Below, one piece after another: positions 18,907-26,949 of a stretch of DNA of 37,770 bases (the stretch's first letter is position 1; each line of letters opens with the position of its first letter). The notes below the pieces were generated by a model. The model was given only the letters and a program-made list of their open reading frames with translations, did no database searches and was not told the origin of the DNA. Location: contig JACOZR010000021.1 of NCBI GenBank assembly GCA_016181245.1, forward strand, positions 1-37,770, given 5' to 3'. The position numbers and the translations under genes are program-made. This DNA is from Candidatus Woesearchaeota archaeon (GTDB lineage Archaea > Nanobdellota > Nanobdellia > SCGC-AAA011-G17 > GW2011-AR20).

Positions 18907-20213
18907 TTTATTACTTCTTCAATTTCATTTTTCCATTTTTCATGACTACCGTAACTACTTTGTGTTAATCTATAATTGTCCTCATCAAAATGCTGTGTTG
19001 AGAATTCAAAAAAAGTAGTGTCTTTCAAAGCTCTAAAACTATGATACTCTCCAGGTTTTAAATGTAAAGTTTCTCCTGTTTTTACAACAAGATACTGTCC
19101 TTCTTTAATAACCTCTAAAGTTCCATCTAAAACATAAAATGTCTCTTCCTTTATCCTGTGTTTATGGTAAGAGCAGTAATACCCCTCTTTAATTGACATT
19201 CTTTTTCCACAGTATTTTTCGTTATTAACAAGCCATTGTTCTTCACCCCAAACTTTTGGAACTATCTTTACAGAACTTACTAAACTGCTTTTTAGTTCAT
19301 CAGAAGTTATCACAACAACACCTGGTTTTTCAATTACAATGGCAGCAGCATTATTAGACAATTCAGCAGCTTCTTTTAAACTAGCCCCGCTTATCCAAGC
19401 TAAAGTCAAAGTTGCCAATACTGTATCTCCTGCTCCAGAAACATCAAAAATATTTTTAGCTTTTGCAGGAAAAGTAGTAACTGCATCTTTTTCAAATAAA
19501 GTCATACCCTCATTACCTCTAGTTACTAATATATGGGCGCCCATCATATCCATCAATTTTCTACCAGCATCTTCCACATTCTCTTTTAATGTCATTTCAA
19601 TAGCTTCTTTCTTATTAGGTTTTAATAAATCCACATTTTTATAAAAATAAAAATTTATAGGCTTACAATCTGCCGTTATTAACCTACCATTCTGTCTAGC
19701 TAAAGAGATTATTTCTTTCACAAGGTTTTCAGTTAATGTTCCTTTTGCATAATCGCTTAAGATGACAGCATCAACATCATGAATTTTGCTTCTCACCAAA
19801 CTCAATAGCGTAGATTCATCTTCCAAATTGATTTTAGAATTATCTTCATAATCTATTCTGAACAAATGTTGTTTTGATAACCCCCTAATTTTTTGAATAG
19901 TCGGTTTGTTAGATTTTACAATACAAGAACTATCAATATTCATCTTGTGTAGCTCATTAAACAAAATTTTCTGGGCATCATCATTTCCAACAATCCCAGC
20001 TAAATAAACCTTAGCGCCTAAGGAAGAAAGGTTACTTGCTAAATTGGCAGCTCCTCCCGGATTAAAAATTTCTTTCTCAGCTTTCAAAACAGGCACAGGA
20101 GCTTCAGGAGATATTCTGGAAACACTTCCATAAATATGTTTATCAAGCATTATATCTCCAGCTACCAAAATCTTCTTTTCTTTAAACCTATCAAGTATGC
20201 TTGAGAAATCCAT
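18903..20213 (-). CDS. RfaE1/HldE-type heptose-7-phosphate kinase (PfkB) fused to a C-terminal cupin
   Basis: PfkB domain (VAGDIMLDKHIYGSVSRISPEAPVPVL; NPGGAANLASNLSSLG; DVSGAGDTVLATL), then cupin (VWGEEQWLVNNEKYCGKRMSIKEGYYCSYHKHRIKEETFYVLDG). Confidence 0.85.
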   Translation of the reverse strand: MDFSSILDRFKEKKILVAGDIMLDKHIYGSVSRISPEAPVPVLKAEKEIFNPGGAANLASNLSSLGAKVYLAGIVGNDDAQKILFNELHKMNIDSSCIVKSNKPTIQKIRGLSKQHLFRIDYEDNSKINLEDESTLLSLVRSKIHDVDAVILSDYAKGTLTENLVKEIISLARQNGRLITADCKPINFYFYKNVDLLKPNKKEAIEMTLKENVEDAGRKLMDMMGAHILVTRGNEGMTLFEKDAVTTFPAKAKNIFDVSGAGDTVLATLTLAWISGASLKEAAELSNNAAAIVIEKPGVVVITSDELKSSLVSSVKIVPKVWGEEQWLVNNEKYCGKRMSIKEGYYCSYHKHRIKEETFYVLDGTLEVIKEGQYLVVKTGETLHLKPGEYHSFRALKDTTFFEFSTQHFDEDNYRLTQSSYGSHEKWKNEIEEVIK

Positions 20214-20243
20214 AATTTCCTTCAGAAAGAAATGTATTTAAAA

Positions 20244-20642
20244 TTATCCAGAAAAGACATTCTTTACTTCATTCTCTAATCCAGGAATATGATTATAATT
20301 AGAAAAATCTTCGGGGTTTACCCACTTAAATCCATCATGCTCTTTAGAGATTTTAACATCTTCGCTTAAAGCAACGCAGCTAAAGCAAATTCCAACAGTA
20401 ATGCCTTTGTTAGGTCTTGCATAGCTAAATTCAGACAATTTCTTAAAATCTTTATTAGTTTCTAAATTGGTCTCTTCTTTCACTTCCCTTATTAGTGCAT
20501 CAATAATGCTTTCATTTTCTTTAACTTTCCCTCCCGGAAAAGACCATAACAAAGAGTGTATCGAATCAGATTTTTTTCTTTTTACTATAAGAAATTTATC
20601 TTTACTAGGATTCAATATCAAGGCAGTAACAACAGTTTTCAT
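20244..20642 (-). CDS. NUDIX hydrolase
   Basis: Nudix box GGKVKENESIIDALIREVKEETNLE. Confidence 0.9.
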   Translation of the reverse strand: MKTVVTALILNPSKDKFLIVKRKKSDSIHSLLWSFPGGKVKENESIIDALIREVKEETNLETNKDFKKLSEFSYARPNKGITVGICFSCVALSEDVKISKEHDGFKWVNPEDFSNYNHIPGLENEVKNVFSG

Positions 20643-21742
20643 AAAGATTTCACAGCTCCTAAAACCTCATCAACAGAAATAGAGTTTACTAATTCTTCAA
20701 TATACCTATCGTCCATATAATACTTATCTAATAAGGGAGATATTATCTTTTTAAAAAAAGAATAATCTTCTATCTGCCATGGCGGAGCGCAAAAGAACAA
20801 AGCAATTGTTTTCTTCTTTAATCCTATTGCTAAATGCAAAGCTAATGTATCGCCAGTAATTATTAAATCGCAAGCATTTATCACAGCCATAAACTCCCTA
20901 ACAGAGTTTTCAGGATCATTTTTCAAAACAGAAATTCTTTCTTTCTTAACAGAATTTTCAATATCATTCAATAGCTCTTCTTCTCTTTTTCCGCCTAAAA
21001 GAATTACATCATAGTCTTTAGAAATTTTCTTAATAAACTCAATAATCAAATCAGGATGCCACGCTTTTGAAACCCACCTTCCAGCACTCCCAACGTTAAT
21101 ACCAATAATTTTTCTTTTTTTATCGCCAATAACATCAGAAGCATATTCTTTTTCATAATCCTCTAAAATTAAGACATAATCTTGTTTTTTATAATCAAGT
21201 TCAACATTATTAAAAAGCATTTCTTGATGGGTTTTCTTGCATTCTTTGCTCAGTTTATTTGAAAAAACAGTTTCTAAATGCTCTAAAGCACCTTTTTTAT
21301 AAGCAGAAGGATGTCCATCCCCATCAAAGTAAAATCCATACTTTTCTTCAACATTAATCAGATTAGCAATCAAAGTTGTAGGAGGAGAAACTTCCAAGCT
21401 TAATAAAACATCAAACTTTTCTTGTTGTAGAATTAACACTGTTTCATTATTATAAGACAATATCCTATCAACATAAGGATTATTATATAAAATTTCTTTA
21501 GACTTATCATCAATGACCCACGTGATATGAGAATCTTGGCCATATTTTTCTTTTAAAGCTGGCAATATTGTAGTCCCCCTAACAACATCCCCCATAGCCC
21601 CAAGTTTCAATATCAAAATTTTTTTGCCTATCTTATCATAAAACCCGCATTCAGAGCAGTCTCTATAGTCTTCTCCAGTCATTATATCACATGAATAAAC
21701 TCCTTTAAATGACCTGCAGTCCCTGTTCCATTTATTTTCCAT
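20639..21742 (-). CDS. GT9 heptosyltransferase-like glycosyltransferase with Cys-rich N-terminus
   Basis: LILKLGAMGDVVRGTTILPALKEKYG, GINVGSAGRWVSKAWHPDLIIEFI, ITGDTLALHLAIGLKKKTIALF. Start taken at internal Met (MENKWNRDC) at 21742. Confidence 0.85.
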   Translation of the reverse strand: MENKWNRDCRSFKGVYSCDIMTGEDYRDCSECGFYDKIGKKILILKLGAMGDVVRGTTILPALKEKYGQDSHITWVIDDKSKEILYNNPYVDRILSYNNETVLILQQEKFDVLLSLEVSPPTTLIANLINVEEKYGFYFDGDGHPSAYKKGALEHLETVFSNKLSKECKKTHQEMLFNNVELDYKKQDYVLILEDYEKEYASDVIGDKKRKIIGINVGSAGRWVSKAWHPDLIIEFIKKISKDYDVILLGGKREEELLNDIENSVKKERISVLKNDPENSVREFMAVINACDLIITGDTLALHLAIGLKKKTIALFFCAPPWQIEDYSFFKKIISPLLDKYYMDDRYIEELVNSISVDEVLGAVKSL

Positions 21743-21765
21743 ACTGTAATAATAAATAATAACAC

Positions 21766-21773
21766 TTTTAAAA
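21766..21773. promoter_or_regulatory. Palindromic TATA-like box TTTTAAAA between divergent genes
   Basis: Centre 27.5 nt from the minus ATG (21742) and 25.5 nt from the plus ATG (21795). Confidence 0.55.
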
Positions 21774-21794
21774 TTAGCTTTTAAGTATCTAATC

Positions 21795-22199
21795 ATGAAA
21801 AAAGCCTATATTGCAGGAAAACTCTGGGAAGTGAAAGACAGAGTTAAAGTAGAAGAAATAGATAAAATATGCAAAGACTTAGGAATGAAAACTTTCTTAC
21901 CCCATAGAGATGCAGGGATTTATGATGAAGGCATGGATCCTTTACCAATTTTCAAAAAAGATAGAGATATGATTGATTGGTGCGATATAATGATAGCTTT
22001 ACTTGACTGGGAGGGTATAAGCTCGGGAACAGCATGGGAATTAGGCTACGCGCATGCAAAAAACAAGCCAATAATAGGTATAGTGGAAGACAAAAAAAGT
22101 TTAAATAAAAAATATAGGATATGTGTCATGTGTTTTAATTCTGTCAAAATAATTGAAATGAAAAATTTAAAAAAAGAGATAGAAAAGTTTAAATATTAG
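21795..22199 (+). CDS. Nucleoside 2-deoxyribosyltransferase-like protein
   Basis: MKKAYIAGKLWE..., RDMIDWCDIMIALLDWEGISSGTAWELGYAHAKNKPIIGI. Confidence 0.78.
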   Translation: MKKAYIAGKLWEVKDRVKVEEIDKICKDLGMKTFLPHRDAGIYDEGMDPLPIFKKDRDMIDWCDIMIALLDWEGISSGTAWELGYAHAKNKPIIGIVEDKKSLNKKYRICVMCFNSVKIIEMKNLKKEIEKFKY

Positions 22200-22217
22200 T
22201 GTGTATTGAGTGTGTAT

Positions 22218-22517
22218 ATGCCAGAAGTCCAAAGAATAAACATAACATTGCCGAAAAACTTGGTAAACAAATCAAAAGTTTTGATAGATGAGGGAATATA
22301 TTCTAATTTTTCTGAATTAGTAAGAGAAGGCATAAAAGATGAAATTGAATTAAATAAAAACCAAATACAAAAGACGAAATTAATTAGAGCTTGGTTTGAA
22401 GAAGAAAAAGGAAAAGGACTTGACACGTCAAATCTTTCTAAAGAAGAAATTCTTAAGAGACTTAGAAAAACAAGGGAAGAGCTTTGGGAAGAAAAATACA
22501 AACATATTTATGGTTAA
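22218..22517 (+). CDS. Ribbon-helix-helix antitoxin
   Basis: VQRINITLPKNLVNKSKVLIDEGIYSNFSELVREGIKDEI is a typical RHH; ATG at 22218 preferred over TTG at 22206. Confidence 0.8.
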   Translation: MPEVQRINITLPKNLVNKSKVLIDEGIYSNFSELVREGIKDEIELNKNQIQKTKLIRAWFEEEKGKGLDTSNLSKEEILKRLRKTREELWEEKYKHIYG

Positions 22518-22914
22518 AATAAAGCTTGTCTTGGATAGCAATGAATATGTCTTTTATTTTGATAATAAAACAGAAGACATGCAGAGATTGTTGGCTTTGA
22601 ATAACGTAGAGATATTTTTGAATGATTTGATTTTCAGAGAAGTAATAAGAAATTTAAGAAAAGATTTAGTTATAGATTTTATTAATTTAATAAAAAGTCC
22701 AAAATTTAATGTGTCTTGGGATAATATTCCGGAAGAGGTGATTGAAAAATATAAAAAGTTAGAACTGAAAAAAGGAGATATCATAATTGCCTCATTTTGT
22801 GATTCTATTGGTGCTGATTGTTTAATATCAGAGAATAGGCACTTTTTAAAATCAAATGAAATTAGAAGTTTTAAAATTGTAAATCTAAAAAAATTTCTAG
22901 AAAGAGTGAAATAA
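22510..22914 (+). CDS. PIN-domain toxin paired with the upstream RHH
   Basis: KLVLDSNEYV, KGDIIIASFCDSIGADCLISENRHFL; overlaps the RHH gene by 8 nt. Start placed at ATG 22510, not 22396. Confidence 0.8.
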   Translation: MVKIKLVLDSNEYVFYFDNKTEDMQRLLALNNVEIFLNDLIFREVIRNLRKDLVIDFINLIKSPKFNVSWDNIPEEVIEKYKKLELKKGDIIIASFCDSIGADCLISENRHFLKSNEIRSFKIVNLKKFLERVK

Positions 22915-22960
22915 AAATTAAAACAGAAAGGTATATATATATTAAATCCTTAAAAAATTC

Positions 22961-23554
22961 ATGCAAAAAAGATATTTAGTGGTTTTTAGTTTACTTTTAA
23001 TTTCTATTTTAACAATCTCTGGTTGTCAGTATAGTGCAGTCGGAGGAACCGGGGGCAAACTTAGAAATGGTCAAGAATGTGGCTATAATGAGGAATGCCT
23101 AAGTAACAAATGTGAAATAATCCCTGGTGGAAGAAAACTATGCACTGGAACGGTTCAGGCCTATTCAGCAACAGAGGGAAATACTTGCACAGGTCTTATC
23201 CAATCTAGATGTAAGTTAACAACAGGGTGTAAGCCTATTTATGAGGATGACAAATATGCAAGGTGTGTAAAGAAAGGAAGCGACGAAGATATACCTGATT
23301 TTCCCTTTACGCGTTATGCAACTCATAAATGCTCGAATCCAAACTATGTGGTAAGCAATTACTTATCAGTAAGCGACCGATGCTATTTTGTCATGGGATG
23401 TGTTTATGAACAGTCTATTAGTTATGATTCTACAAAACCAAGAGAACAGTCAAAGGAACGTGTACTGCTAGAACCGGCAGATAAAGAGATCTGTGCAGAA
23501 CAAGGTATTAAGGATCAAAGTGAAGTAATGGACACAATAATATACAACAACTAA
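22961..23554 (+). CDS. Small Cys-rich lipoprotein B
   Basis: MQKRYLVVFSLLLISILTISGCQYSAVGG: signal and lipobox nearly identical to 14471; contains CYFVMGCVYE...ERVLLEPADKEICA. Confidence 0.78.
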   Translation: MQKRYLVVFSLLLISILTISGCQYSAVGGTGGKLRNGQECGYNEECLSNKCEIIPGGRKLCTGTVQAYSATEGNTCTGLIQSRCKLTTGCKPIYEDDKYARCVKKGSDEDIPDFPFTRYATHKCSNPNYVVSNYLSVSDRCYFVMGCVYEQSISYDSTKPREQSKERVLLEPADKEICAEQGIKDQSEVMDTIIYNN

Positions 23555-23614
23555 ACTTTTTGGCTATTATTATAAGAACTAAAAATTTATAATTGTGTAC
23601 ATTACAAGATTTCT

Positions 23615-24046
23615 ATGCCAGAATCTAAATTAGGAAAATCAAAAGACAAAAGAGATATGCATTATTCTATAGGAGCTTTAATAAAAAAAGATAACAAATT
23701 TCTTTTAATAGACAGAGCTTATCCTCCATATGGTTTTGCAGGAGTAGGAGGTCATATAGATGGAGGGGAAAACAAGTTCAAAGCTTTAATCAGAGAAGTA
23801 AAAGAAGAAGCAAGCCTTAAGGTAACAGATTACAAATTATTATTAGAAGAAGAATTAAACTGGAATTTCTGTAGCAAAGGCATAAGAGTACATTACTGGT
23901 ATTTATTTGAATGCGAGGTTTCAGGAATTCCAAAAAGAAATGAAAAAGAAACAAAATCAATGAATTGGTATACAATACAAGAAATTAAAAAATTAAAACT
24001 AGAGCCAGTTTGGGCTTATTGGTTCAAAAAACTAAAACTAATCTAA
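23615..24046 (+). CDS. NUDIX hydrolase
   Basis: GGHIDGGENKFKALIREVKEEASLK Nudix-type box. Confidence 0.88.
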   Translation: MPESKLGKSKDKRDMHYSIGALIKKDNKFLLIDRAYPPYGFAGVGGHIDGGENKFKALIREVKEEASLKVTDYKLLLEEELNWNFCSKGIRVHYWYLFECEVSGIPKRNEKETKSMNWYTIQEIKKLKLEPVWAYWFKKLKLI

Positions 24047-24967
24047 CATCCTAGTAGATTCAACTTCTAAATTCTCTCTCCATCCATCTGAATAAGACTT
24101 TTTCTTAAAATGCAAATCTGCAAACAAAGAAATCCACATATAAAATCTTACAATAAACAACTCTAAAGTCCAAGCAAGTTCTCTAAAATTTTTAGGATAA
24201 GAAAATATTTTCGGTAAATAAACTAAGCCTGAAATAAGTTCGCCTGAAAAAGATTTAACCTTGGGAAAATCCTTGACATATTTGGTCAATTTTGTATGCC
24301 CATCAGCAGCTCTTTTCTTTTGTTTCATCCAATCTTTAAAATTAGTTGGCCATTTAACGTAAACTTTAGCCTCCTCAGCATATCCTATTGTATAGCCTAA
24401 ATTATAAATAAAATAAGGTATTATTGTATCCTCTGCCACATCTAATGGAATTTTTCTTATTAAGCCATTTCTAAAAGCAAATAAATAACCTGTAGTCTCA
24501 AGAAACATTCCTTTATTGTACCTCCTTTTTCTTGATATTTCATGAGCTCCAATATCGACTAAAAAGTGACTCCAGTAACCATACTTATCACTTCTAGAGT
24601 TAACAGACATTGGTCTTCCAGAAACACATCCAACATGTGGCTTTTCAAATTGTTTCAAAATGGTTTTTACAGAATCATTAGAAACATAAACATCTCCATC
24701 AGTTAGTATCAAGATGTCATTTTTGCCTTTAGGATAAATTTCATTAAACAGCATGTTAAGGGCATTGCTTTTCCCTTTTCCAGGATCCTCAAAAAACCTT
24801 ATTTTAGAATTGCCAGGAAATTTTTCCTCTATCATCCACTTAGTCTCAGTAAAAGGATCAGAAACTATAATTTCATAATCTTCTTGAATATTCTGCTCTA
24901 AAAAAGCCCTAATAGCTCTTTCTGTAGTATTAGGCTCTCCGCAAGCAGTAATAATAATGTGTATCAT
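24038..24967 (-). CDS. GT2 glycosyltransferase
   Basis: HIIITACGEPNTTERAIRAFLEQ, ILILTDGDVYVS, C-terminal hydrophobic segment. Confidence 0.83.
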   Translation of the reverse strand: MIHIIITACGEPNTTERAIRAFLEQNIQEDYEIIVSDPFTETKWMIEEKFPGNSKIRFFEDPGKGKSNALNMLFNEIYPKGKNDILILTDGDVYVSNDSVKTILKQFEKPHVGCVSGRPMSVNSRSDKYGYWSHFLVDIGAHEISRKRRYNKGMFLETTGYLFAFRNGLIRKIPLDVAEDTIIPYFIYNLGYTIGYAEEAKVYVKWPTNFKDWMKQKKRAADGHTKLTKYVKDFPKVKSFSGELISGLVYLPKIFSYPKNFRELAWTLELFIVRFYMWISLFADLHFKKKSYSDGWRENLEVESTRMLD

Positions 24968-24989
24968 AATCTAACCTAAAAAAGAAAAT

Positions 24990-24998
24990 CTTATTAAG
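24990..24998. promoter_or_regulatory. Near-palindromic TATA-like box CTTATTAAG between divergent genes
   Basis: Centre 27 nt from the minus ATG (24967) and 26 nt from the plus ATG (25020). Confidence 0.5.
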
Positions 24999-25019
24999 TC
25001 TCTGATAGAGCTTATGAAC

Positions 25020-25124
25020 ATGAAAAAAATGAGTGACGCCATGTTTGCAATGTTAGCAAGCGAAGAGGTTTTAGCTAAAAATTGGCTCTCAAAAGAGGAT
25101 GAAGAAGCGTGGAAAGACTTATAG
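25020..25124 (+). CDS. Unlisted small ORF (34 aa), possible antitoxin-like tail peptide
   Basis: MKKMSDAMFAMLASEEVLAKNWLSKEDEEAWKDL*. TATA-like CTTATTAAG centred 26 nt upstream; in-frame upstream ATG at 25014. Confidence 0.5.
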   Translation: MKKMSDAMFAMLASEEVLAKNWLSKEDEEAWKDL

Positions 25125-25125
25125 C

Positions 25126-25317
25126 CTACTGAACAGCTATCTCATCATCAGCTAACACAATAAGCACCTTTTTCTCATTATCCTTGGTTAAAGCCTCAAT
25201 TCTGCATTTAGGCTTTCCATGTTTGGCTATCTTAGAAACCTCAACATTTTCAACTGTAAGGTTCAAAAAGTTAATAACAACTTTATCTCCTTTCTTCAAA
25301 TTCTTAGCTAAAGTCAT
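25126..25317 (-). CDS. 63-aa eIF5A-like (SH3/KOW-type) mini-protein
   Basis: MTLAKNLKKGDKVVINFLNLTVENVEVSKIAKHGKPKCRIEALTKDNEKKVLIVLADDEIAVQ resembles the eIF5A N-terminal domain around the hypusine loop (SKTGKHGHAK). Confidence 0.55.
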   Translation of the reverse strand: MTLAKNLKKGDKVVINFLNLTVENVEVSKIAKHGKPKCRIEALTKDNEKKVLIVLADDEIAVQ

Positions 25318-25338
25318 AGTTTTCTAATTGCAAAAAGA

Positions 25339-25346
25339 TTTTATAA
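25339..25346. promoter_or_regulatory. TATA-like box TTTTATAA between divergent genes
   Basis: Centre about 25 nt from both start codons (25317 minus and 25367 plus). Confidence 0.55.
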
Positions 25347-25366
25347 GCCTTATTATTAATAAAGTC

Positions 25367-26080
25367 ATGAAAAATGCAATAGTTATCATGAGCGGAGGCA
25401 TAGATAGCACAGTAGCCTCTTATTACTTAAAGAATAACCTAGAATATGATAACCTAAAATTCTTATTATTTGACTATGGGCAAAGATCATTAAGAGAAGA
25501 AGAATTTTGCTGTAAAGAAAATGCAAGAAAGTTAAAAGCAGAATTCAAGAAAATTGAATTAAACTGGTTAGGAGATATTAGCGCTTCAGTTATAAATAAT
25601 GAAAGAAACTTCCAGGAAACAACAGAAAAAGACCTAGAAGATGACAAGAAAGATATAAGCCCCTGGTGGGTTCCTTGTAGAAACGCGGTATTTCTTATTA
25701 ATGCTCTGGCATATGCAGAAAGCGAATTTATCAAAACAAAAGAAAACCACGATTTAGTTATAGGTTTAATTAATGAAGGTTTAGTTAATATGAAAGACAC
25801 TACAGAAAAATTTGTAAAAAAAGTGAACTCTCTGGCAAAAGAATCAACAAACGAAGGAACTTTTAATATAATCGCACCCTTAATTAAAATGGATAAAACA
25901 GAAGTAATAAAACTAGGCCAGGAATTGAATGTCCCTTTTGGATTGACTTACAGCTGCTACATCGGTAACAGATTTCAAAATAATAGCCTGATGCATTGTG
26001 GAAAATGTTTAAGCTGTATGTTAAGAAAAAAAGGCTTTTATTGGGCAGGAATTGAAGACCCTACCTTTTACAAGCAATAA
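25367..26080 (+). CDS. queC: 7-cyano-7-deazaguanine synthase (QueC/ExsB-like)
   Basis: PP-loop MSGGIDSTVASYY; Cys zinc motif CYIGNRFQNNSLMHCGKCLSCMLRKKGFYWAGIEDPTFY. Start re-assigned to ATG 25367. Confidence 0.87.
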   Translation: MKNAIVIMSGGIDSTVASYYLKNNLEYDNLKFLLFDYGQRSLREEEFCCKENARKLKAEFKKIELNWLGDISASVINNERNFQETTEKDLEDDKKDISPWWVPCRNAVFLINALAYAESEFIKTKENHDLVIGLINEGLVNMKDTTEKFVKKVNSLAKESTNEGTFNIIAPLIKMDKTEVIKLGQELNVPFGLTYSCYIGNRFQNNSLMHCGKCLSCMLRKKGFYWAGIEDPTFYKQ

Positions 26081-26151
26081 GCTATTCCTCTTTGAGTTTA
26101 AACAGATACATTTATATATAAATGTTATTCCAATAGTATGGTGATATTATT

Positions 26152-26478
26152 ATGACCGCAAAAAACATTAGCTTTACTGCACCAGAATTGTTGAAAATGG
26201 AGATAGAAGCAACAGCAAATATAGGATACTATGACAATAAAAGCGAATTTTTGAGGGATGCAACTAGGACTTTATTAGCATCTAGAAGGGACTTGAGAAT
26301 AGCGATAGCGTGCGAACTCTATAAAAAAGAAAAAATTTCTTTAGGCAAGGCTGTAGAAATTGCAGATGTGAATTATGAAGAGATAAAAAAAATTTTGGTA
26401 GAAAGAGGTATAACAATTAAGAGAGGTTCTGGAACAGTTGAAGATATGAAGAATAGGGCTAAAAATATAGGAGCATAA
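26152..26478 (+). CDS. UPF0175-like antitoxin
   Basis: AIACELYKKEKISLGKAVEIADVNYEEIKKILVERGITIKRGSGTVED. Confidence 0.75.
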   Translation: MTAKNISFTAPELLKMEIEATANIGYYDNKSEFLRDATRTLLASRRDLRIAIACELYKKEKISLGKAVEIADVNYEEIKKILVERGITIKRGSGTVEDMKNRAKNIGA

Positions 26479-26949
26479 ATGATAGTCTCAGATGCTGATT
26501 TCTTAAGTGCATTCAGCAAGATTGACAAAGTTGATTTAATTTTTAGCGTGTTCAAAACAACAGAAATAGTGATCACAAGAGCAGTTTACGATGAACTTAA
26601 AGAATCACCAGTTTTTGATATTTTAATGCCTTATTTTACAGCCCCTAAAAATAAAATTATCGTGAAAGAAGTTTCAGCAGAAGATATCCCAAGGAATCTT
26701 GGTGAAGGTGAAAGGCAATCCATAACTCTTGCTAAAGACCAAAGAGCAAAACTTTTGATGGATGATCGAAAAGCAGGTAAGATTGCAGAAAATAAGGGAA
26801 TACAAGTCATTGACATTCCTGCTTTCTTATTTTTCTGTAAAGAAAAGAATATCTTGAACATAATGCAGATTAAAGCTATAATATCCGACCTTAAAACTAA
26901 AGATTTCTATGAACTGCAGAAAGATATTGAGAAAGAGTTGATTAGCTAA
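26479..26949 (+). CDS. PIN-like (DUF3368-type) toxin
   Basis: MIVSDADFLSAF, LGEGERQSITLAKDQRAKLLMDDRKAGKIAENKGIQVI; directly adjacent to UPF0175. Confidence 0.82.
   Translation: MIVSDADFLSAFSKIDKVDLIFSVFKTTEIVITRAVYDELKESPVFDILMPYFTAPKNKIIVKEVSAEDIPRNLGEGERQSITLAKDQRAKLLMDDRKAGKIAENKGIQVIDIPAFLFFCKEKNILNIMQIKAIISDLKTKDFYELQKDIEKELIS

Noticed and set aside
21743-21796. N-terminal extension of the GT9 ORF (MIRYLKANFKSVIIYYYS)
   Set aside because: It covers the intergenic promoter region; MENKWN at 21742 matches the family start better.
22396-22509. Upstream extension of the PIN toxin ORF to 22396
   Set aside because: It overlaps the RHH gene over more than 100 nt in another frame with a Lys-rich translation; ATG 22510 gives a normal PIN start.
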